Assembly: GCA_039183635.1 (NCBI GenBank)
Contig: JBCDBL010000138.1
Span: 1-9,806, forward strand
Length of the DNA: 9,806 nt
From: JBCDBL01 sp039183635
GTDB taxonomy: Bacteria; Pseudomonadota; Alphaproteobacteria; Caulobacterales; Parvularculaceae
Direction: 5' to 3'
Below the pieces are notes generated by a model, which was not told the DNA's origin, did not search any database, and saw only the letters and a list, made by a program, of their open reading frames with translations. Below are positions 1 through 5,767 of this stretch, in pieces (within the stretch, counting starts at the first letter, position 1; each line of letters starts with the position of its first letter). The position numbers were made by a program, and so were the translations under genes.

Positions 1-144
1 GTCTTTGTCCATATGTTTGGGAGGTCGAGGCTTCTGTTGCCAGGCGCCCCAATTCTAAAAACCGAGGCGAGGCGCATCACCTGCGCTGAGGCGTGTGTCT
101 TTGTCCATATGTTTGGGAGGTCGAGGCTTCTGTTGCCAGGCGCC
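1..144. repeat. Exact 48-bp direct repeat, two copies, 96-bp period
   Basis: The sequence from 1 to 48 (beginning gtctttgtccatatg, ending ccaggcgcc) recurs without mismatch at 97-144. The intervening 49-96 is unrelated to what follows the second copy. The first copy begins exactly at the window edge, so the true unit may be longer and more copies may lie to the left. It sits just past the 3' end of the minus-strand tmRNA gene. Several frames stay open through it; frame 1 on the plus strand is open from 1 to a TAG at 175-177. That frame has no start signal and runs into the tmRNA, so I do not call it coding. Function is unknown. Confidence 0.9.
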
Positions 145-205
145 TCGGGGCCCCGCCTAGCCTTGGATAGAGGCTAGGACTTAAATGCGAACTTGTCGCG
201 CTGCG

Positions 206-247
206 TTACGCAACGAGAGCGAGTTCTTCCGAGTAGTTGTCATTGGC
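206..247 (-). other. ssrA: tmRNA tag-peptide reading frame (ANDNYSEELALVA-stop)
   Basis: Read from 247 down to 206, the codons are GCC AAT GAC AAC TAC TCG and so on, ending GTT GCG TAA. They give A-N-D-N-Y-S-E-E-L-A-L-V-A. The first GCC would be the resume codon, and the alanine charged on tmRNA adds one more Ala in front. The AND start and the hydrophobic LVA end match known SsrA tags recognised by ClpXP. The acidic SEE stretch lies where adaptor contacts occur in other species. Confidence 0.95.
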
Positions 248-331
248 AACTATTCATAGTGGCCCGGTACGGCGGGACCCCACCGAGCGAAAGCAACGCC
301 TTTACACGTCCGTCGATCCTATTTCGGCCCC

Positions 332-385
332 ATCTCGTGTGGACGCGTCGCCCTGAACCTCAGGAAAACCCGTCAAACCGGTAAA
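332..385 (-). other. Intervening segment between tmRNA acceptor and coding pieces
   Basis: This 54-nt stretch lies between the encoded CCA end of the acceptor piece (386) and the GGGG 5' end of the coding piece (331). In permuted tmRNAs the equivalent segment is removed during processing, leaving two RNAs held together by base pairing. Both limits come from the reconstructed acceptor stem and have not been measured. I see no gene in it. Confidence 0.75.
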
Positions 386-471
386 TGGTGGAGCCGCCGG
401 GTACCGCCCCCGGGTCCGATCCGCTTATTACACGCGCGTTTATCGCCATAGTCGGCAAGCCGACAGCCCTT

Positions 472-500
472 AATATAGGCTGAATGGCTTAACAATTGAA
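472..500 (-). promoter_or_regulatory. Candidate ssrA promoter
   Basis: On the minus strand, TATATT at 477-472 is a good -10 element. TTCAAT at 500-495 is a weak -35 (3 of 6) with a 17-bp spacer. Transcription would start near 466-464, just ahead of the acceptor piece. The call rests on the -10 and its position; the -35 alone would not justify it. Confidence 0.4.
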
Positions 501-580
501 CCCTTGCCAGCGGCCTGACTTTGTTAAAACTTTCACCATATCTCGCGCTTATAAAAGCGAACGCTCTCAGTGCGCTTCAG

Positions 581-609
581 CTGACAGAGCGGCTCCGGCG
601 CCCTATAAA
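581..609 (+). promoter_or_regulatory. Sigma70-type promoter for the HTH gene (and perhaps thyA)
   Basis: CTGACA at 581-586 (5 of 6 to TTGACA) and TATAAA at 604-609 (5 of 6 to TATAAT) are separated by exactly 17 bp. Transcription would start near 616, giving a leader of about 33 nt before the GTG at 649. It diverges from the ssrA promoter. I found no clear promoter between 892 and 1018, so this one may also contribute to thyA expression. Confidence 0.55.
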
Positions 610-648
610 GAACTGGGGTGGCTTTGAAAAAGAGGTGGGGAACGACCC

Positions 649-891
649 GTGGACCCGGCGGATTTTAAAAAGTGGCGCAAATCGATGGGGTTGTCGCAAA
701 AAGACGCCGCGCACGCCCTCGGCTTGAAGCGGCGCATGATCCAATACTACGAAAAGGGCGAGCGCGACGGGGAAACTGTGGCGGTGCCCCGGGCGGTCAG
801 GCTTGCCTGTTACGCCCTGTCCCAGGGTATCGGCGATTTCCACGGTCCCCATAAGAAAACCGAGCGTTTCGTGCCGGAGCACGAAAAGTAG
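649..891 (+). CDS. Small XRE-type helix-turn-helix protein
   Basis: This 80-residue protein is likely a cytoplasmic DNA-binding protein with unknown target. Residues about 14-39 form a Cro/XRE-type HTH: GLSQKDAAHALGL is the first half, and RRMIQYYEKGER is the recognition helix with the usual Tyr-Glu-x-Gly end. A further helical segment (about 47-60) follows, then a charged tail ending in HEK. There is no other domain. The start is GTG at 649, chosen because GAGGTGGGG (632-640) sits at Shine-Dalgarno distance and a good promoter lies just upstream. The length is close to that of many short alphaproteobacterial HTH proteins. It lies between ssrA (divergent) and thyA (same strand, 127 bp downstream). 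Autoregulation or control of a neighbour is possible but not shown. Confidence 0.8.
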   Translation: MDPADFKKWRKSMGLSQKDAAHALGLKRRMIQYYEKGERDGETVAVPRAVRLACYALSQGIGDFHGPHKKTERFVPEHEK

Positions 892-1018
892 GGACGTTAA
901 GACCCTTCGTCGCATTTCAGCACTCGTGCGCGTGGTTTCCGGCTTTCCTAGCAAACGGCGCTGTGCGACATCTATCGCCTTTCGTTAACCTTCGCCGAAT
1001 CGTCGGATAGAAAGGCCC

Positions 1019-1813
1019 ATGAAACAATATCTCGATCTTTTGCGCCGCGCCTTTGAGGACGGCGTTGAAAAGTCCGACCGCACCGGCGTCGGCACCCGCA
1101 GCGTGTTCGGCCATCAGATGCGTTTCGATCTGTCCGAAGGCTTTCCGATGGTCACCACGAAAAAGCTTCATCTGAAGAGCATCGTTCACGAGCTTTTGTG
1201 GTTCCTCGCTGGAGACACCAATATCGCCTACCTTAAGAACAATGGCGTCACCATCTGGGATGAATGGGCCGACGAAAACGGTGACCTTGGCCCCGTATAT
1301 GGGGCCCAGTGGCGCTCCTGGCCTGCGCCTGACGGTGATGGGATCGACCAGATCGGCTGGGTCGTGAACGAGATTAAAACCAACCCCCATTCCCGCCGGC
1401 TGGTGGTCAGCGCCTGGAACCCGGCGGACCTTGATAAGATGGCTCTGGCGCCATGCCATTGCTTGTTTCAGTTTTATGTTGCAGGCGGACGGTTGTCCTG
1501 CCAGCTTTATCAGCGCAGCGCCGATATTTTCCTGGGCGTGCCGTTTAATATTGCGTCCTATGCTTTGCTGACAATGATGATTGCGCAGGCGACGGGCTTA
1601 AAGCCCGGCGACTTCGTGCACACGTTCGGCGATGCGCATTTATATCTCAATCACCTTACCCAGGCGGAGGCGCAATTGTCCCGGTCGCCGCTGCCATTGC
1701 CGACAATGCGCCTTAATCCCGATGTAAAGGACATATTCGCGTTCAAGTATGACGACTTCGAAATCGTCGGGTATGAGGCGCATCCGGCCATCAAGGCGCC
1801 GATCGCCGTCTAA
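1019..1813 (+). CDS. thyA: Thymidylate synthase ThyA
   Basis: ThyA converts dUMP and 5,10-methylenetetrahydrofolate into dTMP and dihydrofolate, the de novo thymidine step, in the cytoplasm as a homodimer. At 264 residues it has the same length and numbering as E. coli ThyA. The catalytic Cys146 lies in LAPCHCLFQFYV. Other expected residues are present: Arg21 (phosphate), Glu58, Trp80, Arg126-Arg127 (phosphate from the partner subunit), Arg166, Asp169, Asn177, and His207/Tyr209 in DAHLY. The C-terminus, PIAV, resembles the closing segment of the family. Start is ATG at 1019 with AAAGG (1011-1015) close upstream. It leads a tight cluster with the acetyltransferase (14-bp gap) and folA, which reduces the dihydrofolate ThyA produces. 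Nothing looks damaged. Confidence 0.98.
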   Translation: MKQYLDLLRRAFEDGVEKSDRTGVGTRSVFGHQMRFDLSEGFPMVTTKKLHLKSIVHELLWFLAGDTNIAYLKNNGVTIWDEWADENGDLGPVYGAQWRSWPAPDGDGIDQIGWVVNEIKTNPHSRRLVVSAWNPADLDKMALAPCHCLFQFYVAGGRLSCQLYQRSADIFLGVPFNIASYALLTMMIAQATGLKPGDFVHTFGDAHLYLNHLTQAEAQLSRSPLPLPTMRLNPDVKDIFAFKYDDFEIVGYEAHPAIKAPIAV

Positions 1814-1827
1814 AGGGGGCGCGTTTC

Positions 1828-2316
1828 ATGTCAATCCGTATACGGCCGGCGAAAAAGAATGACGCGTCAGTGATCTTAAGCTTTATTCGCGAACTGGCGG
1901 CCTATGAAAAGCTCACAGATGAGGTAACAGCCCGGGAAGAGGATATTTCACGATCCTTGTTTTGCGACGCCCCGAAAGTATTCGCCGTCATCGCCGAGGA
2001 GGACGGCGCGCCGCAAGGGTTCGCGCTTTATTTTTATACGTACTCCACATTTCTTGGCCGTCACGGGCTTTATCTGGAGGACTTGTTCGTGCGCGAGCGG
2101 GCCCGGGGGCGTGGGCTTGGCAAGGCCTTGTTGTCGCACTTGGCGCGCATAGCCCTTGCTGAGGGGTGCGGGCGAATGGAATGGGCGGTGCTTGACTGGA
2201 ACGCCCCGTCGATTGCGTTTTATGAAAGTCTCGGCGCCAAATCGCAAAATGAATGGATTGGATACAGATTGACCGCACCCGAAATTGAACATCTGGCGCG
2301 TTGGGAGGGGACATGA
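1828..2316 (+). CDS. GNAT N-acetyltransferase, diamine/thialysine (SSAT-like) type
   Basis: This 162-residue GNAT-fold enzyme is predicted to move acetyl from acetyl-CoA to an amine. The acetyl-CoA pyrophosphate loop is R91-A-R-G-R-G-L-G98 (R-x-x-G-x-G). The segments YLEDLFV (82-88) and VLDWNAPSIAFYESLGA (121-137) closely resemble those of eukaryotic spermidine/spermine and thialysine N-acetyltransferases, including the Tyr (here 132) that acts as general acid there. RELAAYEKL (21-29) is also typical. The substrate may be a polyamine or thialysine-like amine, but bacterial members vary and the specificity is inferred. ATG at 1828 follows AAAGGGGG (1812-1819). The gene is 14 bp after thyA, and its stop overlaps the folA start, so the three genes are probably one transcript. 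Its link to folate metabolism is not obvious. Confidence 0.88.
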   Translation: MSIRIRPAKKNDASVILSFIRELAAYEKLTDEVTAREEDISRSLFCDAPKVFAVIAEEDGAPQGFALYFYTYSTFLGRHGLYLEDLFVRERARGRGLGKALLSHLARIALAEGCGRMEWAVLDWNAPSIAFYESLGAKSQNEWIGYRLTAPEIEHLARWEGT

Positions 2317-2810
2317 CACGCATCGCCTTTGTGGTTGCTGTGGCGCGCAATGGGGTTATCGGCCGCAATGGCGCGTTGCCCTGGCGGATTCCTGCCGATC
2401 TTAAGTGGTTTAAGTCGGTAACGATGGGAAAGCCAATCGTCATGGGGCGGAAAACATTCGACAGCATCGGTCGCCCGCTGCCCGGCCGGGAGAACATCAT
2501 CGTGACGCGTGATGAAAGCTATACAACGGAGGGCGTAGTGGTGGCGCATGGTCTGGAGCCCGCCCTCGCTGCAGCGTGCAAGAGCGGGCCGGAGGAGGTT
2601 TGCATCATCGGCGGCGCTGAAATTTACGCCGCCTTATTGTCGCGAGCGGACCGTATTTACCTGACGCAGGTTGAGGCGGATGTAGAAGGCGACGCAACAT
2701 TTCCCGCGCTGGATGTAGGCGCATGGGCTGTGCAGGAGGCCGGCGCCGTTGAGGCGGGGCCGGAGGCTGAGTTTTCGTGCCGATTTATCATTATGGACCG
2801 GGCGCGGTGA
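2313..2810 (+). CDS. folA: Dihydrofolate reductase FolA
   Basis: FolA reduces dihydrofolate to tetrahydrofolate with NADPH, recycling the product of ThyA. The protein is 165 residues, usual for chromosomal DHFR. Trp24 and the catalytic acid Asp29 (IPADLKWFKSVT), the NADPH loop MGRKTFDSIG (44-53, with Gly45-Arg46-Lys47-Thr48), Arg59 in LPGR, the IIGG turn (98-101) and the EGDATFP segment (125-131) are all in family order. The start is ATG at 2313, which overlaps the acetyltransferase stop as ATGA and is preceded by GGAGGGG (2304-2310). A longer form from TTG at 2301 would add four residues; I reject it because it would precede this ribosome-binding site. Translational coupling to the gene upstream is likely. 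It looks like a housekeeping enzyme, not a cassette-borne trimethoprim-resistant type. Confidence 0.97.
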   Translation: MTRIAFVVAVARNGVIGRNGALPWRIPADLKWFKSVTMGKPIVMGRKTFDSIGRPLPGRENIIVTRDESYTTEGVVVAHGLEPALAAACKSGPEEVCIIGGAEIYAALLSRADRIYLTQVEADVEGDATFPALDVGAWAVQEAGAVEAGPEAEFSCRFIIMDRAR

Positions 2811-2929
2811 CGCCAAAATCATTTCGAATCGAGTAAAATGCTAACCTCTATAGAAAATGCGATTTTAACATTCTTCGCGCATAATTTTATCCGTTTGATG
2901 ATATTGCGCCCGACAAGGGGACCTGAAAA

Positions 2930-4015
2930 ATGAAAAAGCTTATGATTTCAACGGCGAGCGTCGTGCTCGCCTCACTGAACGGCGGCGCGTTTGCGGCCGG
3001 CAGCCAAACCGCCTGTGTGCGCGGCGACTTCACGCGCTCCGTTGAGGTGGTGGCGCCCGGCGCGGACGGCCTTGCCTGCGAAGTGATCTATCGCAAGCCG
3101 AATGAAGGCGCGCCGGAGACCCGTCCATGGCAAGCGAAGTTCGATGCGAAATTCTGCGAAGACAAAGCCAAAAACCTCGCTGCGACGTTAACGAATGCGG
3201 GCTGGCAATGCGCCGTTGTGGCCGCCGCTCCTGTCTCGGCGTCCCCGGCCCAAGTTGCAGCGCCGGCGGTGGACGCACAAAAAGCATCTGATCCGCAGCT
3301 CGCCGCCGCTGCGGCTGAGGCGGTTGAACCGGCCGCCGCTGCGCCCGCATCGCAAGCTGCGCCGCAACCGGCCGAAGCGCCGCGGGAAGCGGCTGTTCAG
3401 GACATTGTCGAGGATTTGACGGCCTATTTGGGGGAGGAGGACGCCGCGGCGACGCCTTCAGCGCAACCGAAAAAAACAGTTGTCGAACCTTCTCCGGCGG
3501 CGGCGCAGCCCAAGCAGGCTGAAGCGCCGGCGCCGGTCGATCCTGCGCCCGCCGCCAAGCCGGTTGCGCCGGCTGCCGAGACGCCGACCTTGCGCCTGTC
3601 GGCCGGCGACGCCGCCCCCGCCGGGGACGAGTGGAGTGATGAAGACGCCATTCGCGCCGCCTTGCGCGCCAAACAGGCCGCGTGGAACGAAGGCGATATC
3701 GAAGGCTTCATGCAAGGATATTGGAACAATCGCGAACTTCGTTATGCGACGGGTTCCACTGTTGTGAAGGGGTGGAACGCCACGCGCAAACATTACCGCG
3801 CCCGCCATGCAAACCCGCAGCAGATGGGCGATCTGTCTTTCTCCGATATCGATGTTAATCTGTTGACGGAAAGAAGCGCCATTGTTTTCGGAAAATGGAA
3901 TCTTGATGACGATGGCGGCGCCCGTCGCGGCGTGTTTACGATGGTCTTTGAAAAGATCGACGGCGCCTGGCGCATTGTCCATGATCACACGTCTGCCGGC
4001 GGCGAGGGCTGGTAG
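2930..4015 (+). CDS. Exported protein: four-Cys domain, Ala/Pro linker, SnoaL/NTF2-like domain
   Basis: A 361-residue protein of unknown function. Residues 1-22 form a Sec signal peptide (MKK, hydrophobic stretch, AFA near 20-22), so it should act in the periplasm or beyond. Residues about 25-96 form a small domain with four cysteines (29, 50, 76, 94), able to make two disulfides, including CVRGDFTRSVEV, CEVIYRKPNEG and a closing GWQC. Residues about 97-232 are low-complexity Ala/Pro/Gln/Glu, probably a flexible linker. Residues about 235-361 look like a SnoaL/DUF4440-type NTF2 fold: an AIRAALRAKQAAWNEGDIEGFM helix pair, YWNN, a central sheet and the closing segment FEKIDGAWRIVHDHTS. NTF2-like domains bind small ligands or catalyse various reactions, so no activity is claimed. 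Start is ATG 2930 with AAGGGGA (2915-2921). The 119-bp gap after folA is AT-rich and may hold its own promoter. A terminator follows at 4033. Confidence 0.82.
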   Translation: MKKLMISTASVVLASLNGGAFAAGSQTACVRGDFTRSVEVVAPGADGLACEVIYRKPNEGAPETRPWQAKFDAKFCEDKAKNLAATLTNAGWQCAVVAAAPVSASPAQVAAPAVDAQKASDPQLAAAAAEAVEPAAAAPASQAAPQPAEAPREAAVQDIVEDLTAYLGEEDAAATPSAQPKKTVVEPSPAAAQPKQAEAPAPVDPAPAAKPVAPAAETPTLRLSAGDAAPAGDEWSDEDAIRAALRAKQAAWNEGDIEGFMQGYWNNRELRYATGSTVVKGWNATRKHYRARHANPQQMGDLSFSDIDVNLLTERSAIVFGKWNLDDDGGARRGVFTMVFEKIDGAWRIVHDHTSAGGEGW

Positions 4016-4032
4016 TCAGCTTGCAAACCGAA

Positions 4033-4063
4033 AAAGCGCCGCCATCGCCGAGGGCGGCGTTTT
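4033..4063 (+). terminator. Rho-independent terminator after the SnoaL-domain gene
   Basis: CGCCGCC (4037-4043) pairs perfectly with GGCGGCG (4053-4059) around a 9-nt loop. The flanking GC-free ends (AAA at 4033-4035 with TTT at 4061-4063) extend the stem and leave a T tract on the plus strand. It starts 18 bp after the TAG of the upstream gene. The A tract on the other side means it could also stop minus-strand transcripts. Confidence 0.75.
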
Positions 4064-4083
4064 CCGTTCCGGTCCGAGGCGGT

Positions 4084-4128
4084 CTTAAAGCGTCTCTTCT
4101 TCAATGGAAATCAGGCAGACGCTTTAAG
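4084..4128. repeat. Perfect 12-bp inverted repeat with 21-bp loop
   Basis: CTTAAAGCGTCT at 4084-4095 is the exact reverse complement of AGACGCTTTAAG at 4117-4128. The arms are too long and too perfect to be chance in a short gap. TTAAAGCG...CGCTTTAA ends resemble, from memory, dispersed intergenic palindromes of alphaproteobacteria. A T-rich stretch (TCTTTGCTTTTT, from 4129) follows on the plus strand, so it might serve as a back-up terminator. Confidence 0.8.
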
Positions 4129-4414
4129 TCTTTGCTTTTTCGTATTTGCGGACGGCCAACCATACACACTTGACCTGGAAATGCTTTAACTCTCTCCTTG
4201 CTTACACAAGCATCCGATACTGAATTTGTTCAGGGACGTACTCTGTCTTTCGGGGGATGGCCGGTATTGATGTTCTGACGTTCTTCCGGGGGCGATTATA
4301 GAGTTTCCAGGCGAAGTGGCGCCGTTTCGTCGTCCGCAAACGCGTAAAACCAAACAAGCGTTTCCAGGTGAAACGGCAGCTGCTTGCGCTGGAAATGTTT
4401 TCAGGGCTGACGTC
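4129..4414. other. Intergenic region between convergent genes; short repeats, no gene
   Basis: I see no convincing coding sequence. The heptamer TTTCCAG/CTGGAAA occurs four times: as CTGGAAA at 4175 and 4389, and as TTTCCAG at 4304 and 4361. The 13-mer ctggaaatgcttt (4175-4187) recurs with one mismatch at 4389-4401. An 18-bp imperfect direct repeat (three mismatches) lies at 4303-4320 and 4360-4377. An open frame from 4271 to about 4462 has no start codon and runs into the HlyD gene from the opposite strand. The region looks like decayed or nested palindromic repeats. Confidence 0.6.
4346..4375 (-). terminator. Candidate terminator of the secretion operon
   Basis: On the minus strand, CGTTTC (4375-4370) pairs with GAAACG (4364-4359) around a 5-nt loop and is followed by CTTGTTTGGTTTT. 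The stem is only 6 bp and the T tract is interrupted, so this is a modest candidate. It lies 40 bp past the HlyD stop. The same bases can instead pair with 4389-4397 in a longer inverted repeat. Confidence 0.4.
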
Positions 4415-5767
4415 TTATCGTTCTCGGAAAGCGTTGCTCCAGCCGCGGTTCACTGGCTTTAGCATATAACTCAGCAACGATTTGGAGCCGGTTTTGATAT
4501 CCGCCTCAACGCTCATGCCGGGCAGGATGGGGTATTGGTCCGGGTCCGGTCCGAAATGAATACGATCCAGGCCGACAATCGCTTCATAATACGCTTCGCC
4601 TCGTTCATCCTGGAATGTGGAGGCTGAAATCAATTCAACCACGCCGTTCAAGCTGCCATAGGTGGAGAAGTCGTACGTCGCGACGCGCACATCCGCCACT
4701 TGTCCGGTGTGGATGTGACCGATCTCCTGAGGGGAGATCCTGGCGCTGACGACCATGCGGTCCGATACGGGTACGATTTCCATCAGCGTTTCGCCGGCGC
4801 GTGCGACCGTGTTGACAGATGTGACGGTGAGACCCTTGACAATGCCGGCGACAGGCGCGGCGATGACGAGCCTGTCGGATCGGCCGGAAATAGATTTCAA
4901 ACTTTCTTCTACTTCGGCGAGTTCCGCCCTGAGGTCCGCCTCGCGGGCGCGAAGATCGGATTTTTGGGTGGAGTCGAATTCCTCCAACCGCTCCTGGGCC
5001 TCCAGGCCTTCATTGATGGCGCGCAGCAACTGGTCGCGTATGTCGGCGAGCTGACGGTCGACCTGCTGCAGCTCCCGCTTGGCGCTGTAATATCTGTCCC
5101 GGGTGGTGAGGCCGTCCTCCAAAAGCTTCGCCCGCACGTCATACTCCTCGCGCACGATCCTGGCGTTTCGCTCCAGGGCCGAGACCTGGTTCTCCAGACG
5201 GACGATTTCAGAATGTTTCTGCTCCGATTGTGATTTTAGAACCTCGCGCCTGTCGACGGCGGCGGCGGCTTCAGCTTCAAACAGGGTGAGCTGTTCTTCT
5301 TTTAGACGCTCTTGTCCGGCTATGACTGCATCGAAGTCGGGGCGTCGTCCGCTCGCCTGGGCGCTGATGCGCTCAATAGACAACGCCAAAAAAGCCCGCC
5401 GCTGACTGATTTGGTTGAGGCTGTTTTCCGTATCGAGGGGCGCAAGGCGCAGAAGCGGCGCGCCGGCCTCCACCATCTGCCCTTCGATCACATTGATCTC
5501 TGCAACGAGACCGCCTTCCAGATGTTGTATGGCGACGACGTCCCCGGCGGGCATGACGACGCCTTGCGCGCGCGTCAGCTCGTCTATGCGGGTAAGGCCG
5601 GACCACAATATCGCAAATCCCATGAGGCCGCATATAATTCCGATCAGCGCGGTGAAAACATGGGGCGGCTCCGTCTCCTCAAGCTCAATGGACTGGGCGA
5701 GAGTCTCGGCGTTCGGCTCCGTAACGCGGCGCAGGGTGCTTAATATGCTGTCGAGATACTGTTTCAT
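4415..5767 (-). CDS. HlyD-family type I secretion periplasmic adaptor
   Basis: A 450-residue membrane fusion protein linking an inner-membrane ABC exporter to an outer-membrane TolC-type channel. Order: short cytoplasmic tail (1-36), one membrane segment (about 37-58), first lipoyl half with AIQHLEGGLVAEINVIEGQMV (79-99), long coiled coil (about 116-295, rich in Glu, Arg, Gln and Leu), second lipoyl half with VIAAPVAGIVKGL (301-313), beta-barrel region with MSVEADIKTGSKSLLSYMLKP (418-438), and the FRER end. This order and the C-terminal motif are typical of HlyD/PrtE/LapC proteins. ATG at 5767 overlaps the stop of ABC-B as ATGA, and GGGAGAA lies about 11 nt upstream. The gene is last in the operon. 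No defect is seen; it is more conventional than its ABC partners. Confidence 0.95.
   Translation of the reverse strand: MKQYLDSILSTLRRVTEPNAETLAQSIELEETEPPHVFTALIGIICGLMGFAILWSGLTRIDELTRAQGVVMPAGDVVAIQHLEGGLVAEINVIEGQMVEAGAPLLRLAPLDTENSLNQISQRRAFLALSIERISAQASGRRPDFDAVIAGQERLKEEQLTLFEAEAAAAVDRREVLKSQSEQKHSEIVRLENQVSALERNARIVREEYDVRAKLLEDGLTTRDRYYSAKRELQQVDRQLADIRDQLLRAINEGLEAQERLEEFDSTQKSDLRAREADLRAELAEVEESLKSISGRSDRLVIAAPVAGIVKGLTVTSVNTVARAGETLMEIVPVSDRMVVSARISPQEIGHIHTGQVADVRVATYDFSTYGSLNGVVELISASTFQDERGEAYYEAIVGLDRIHFGPDPDQYPILPGMSVEADIKTGSKSLLSYMLKPVNRGWSNAFRER

Larger units (their letters stand above)
150..466 (-). ncRNA. ssrA: Permuted two-piece tmRNA (ssrA, alphaproteobacterial type)
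   Basis: tmRNA rescues stalled ribosomes and tags the nascent chain for proteolysis. Read on the minus strand, the acceptor piece comes first (about 466 to 386) and ends in GGCTCCACCA, with CCA encoded at 388-386. A 54-nt intervening segment (385-332) follows, then the coding piece starts at 331 with GGGGCCGAAATAGGATCGAC. The coding piece 5' heptamer GGGGCCG pairs with CGGCTCC before the acceptor ACCA (one G-U), rebuilding the acceptor stem across the permutation. The tag frame is at 247-206. Its TAA stop sits in the loop of a 7-bp helix (215-209 with 205-199), as in tmRNA helix 5. A perfect 8-bp hairpin (178-171 with 163-156) probably lies near the mature 3' end. The T-stem CCGGG/CCCGG encloses the loop GGCGGTA, which lacks the usual TTC. 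The outer boundaries are estimates; identity is secure from the tag, both ends and the permuted order. Confidence 0.93.

Noticed and set aside
1..144. Possible CRISPR array
   Set aside because: Only two copies are present, the repeat (48 bp) lacks clear dyad symmetry, no cas gene is nearby and only one spacer is seen.
1..177. C-terminal end of a repeat protein in plus frame 1 (32-codon period)
   Set aside because: Other frames are also open over the repeat, the composition is odd and the frame runs into the tmRNA gene. No family is recognised, though the left flank would be needed to exclude it fully.
193..384. Open frame of 63 codons on the plus strand
   Set aside because: It is antisense to the tmRNA coding piece and the intervening segment. 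The tag frame, helix 5 and acceptor pairing explain this sequence.
917..1459. Long minus-strand frame of 180 codons
   Set aside because: It lies antisense to thyA, which has full-length family identity, and it has no recognisable domain.
2301..2312. Longer FolA starting at TTG 2301
   Set aside because: It would precede the GGAGGGG site at 2304-2310 and add non-conserved residues. ATG at 2313 matches family length and the ATGA coupling.
4271..4462. Plus-strand open frame containing two FPGE motifs
   Set aside because: It has no start codon or ribosome-binding site and overlaps the HlyD gene end in antisense. The motif repeat reflects the TTTCCAGG DNA repeat.
1019..5767. ThyA and the HlyD adaptor both begin MKQYLD
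   Set aside because: The similarity stops after six residues and the proteins are unrelated. It is a coincidence of amphipathic N-termini.
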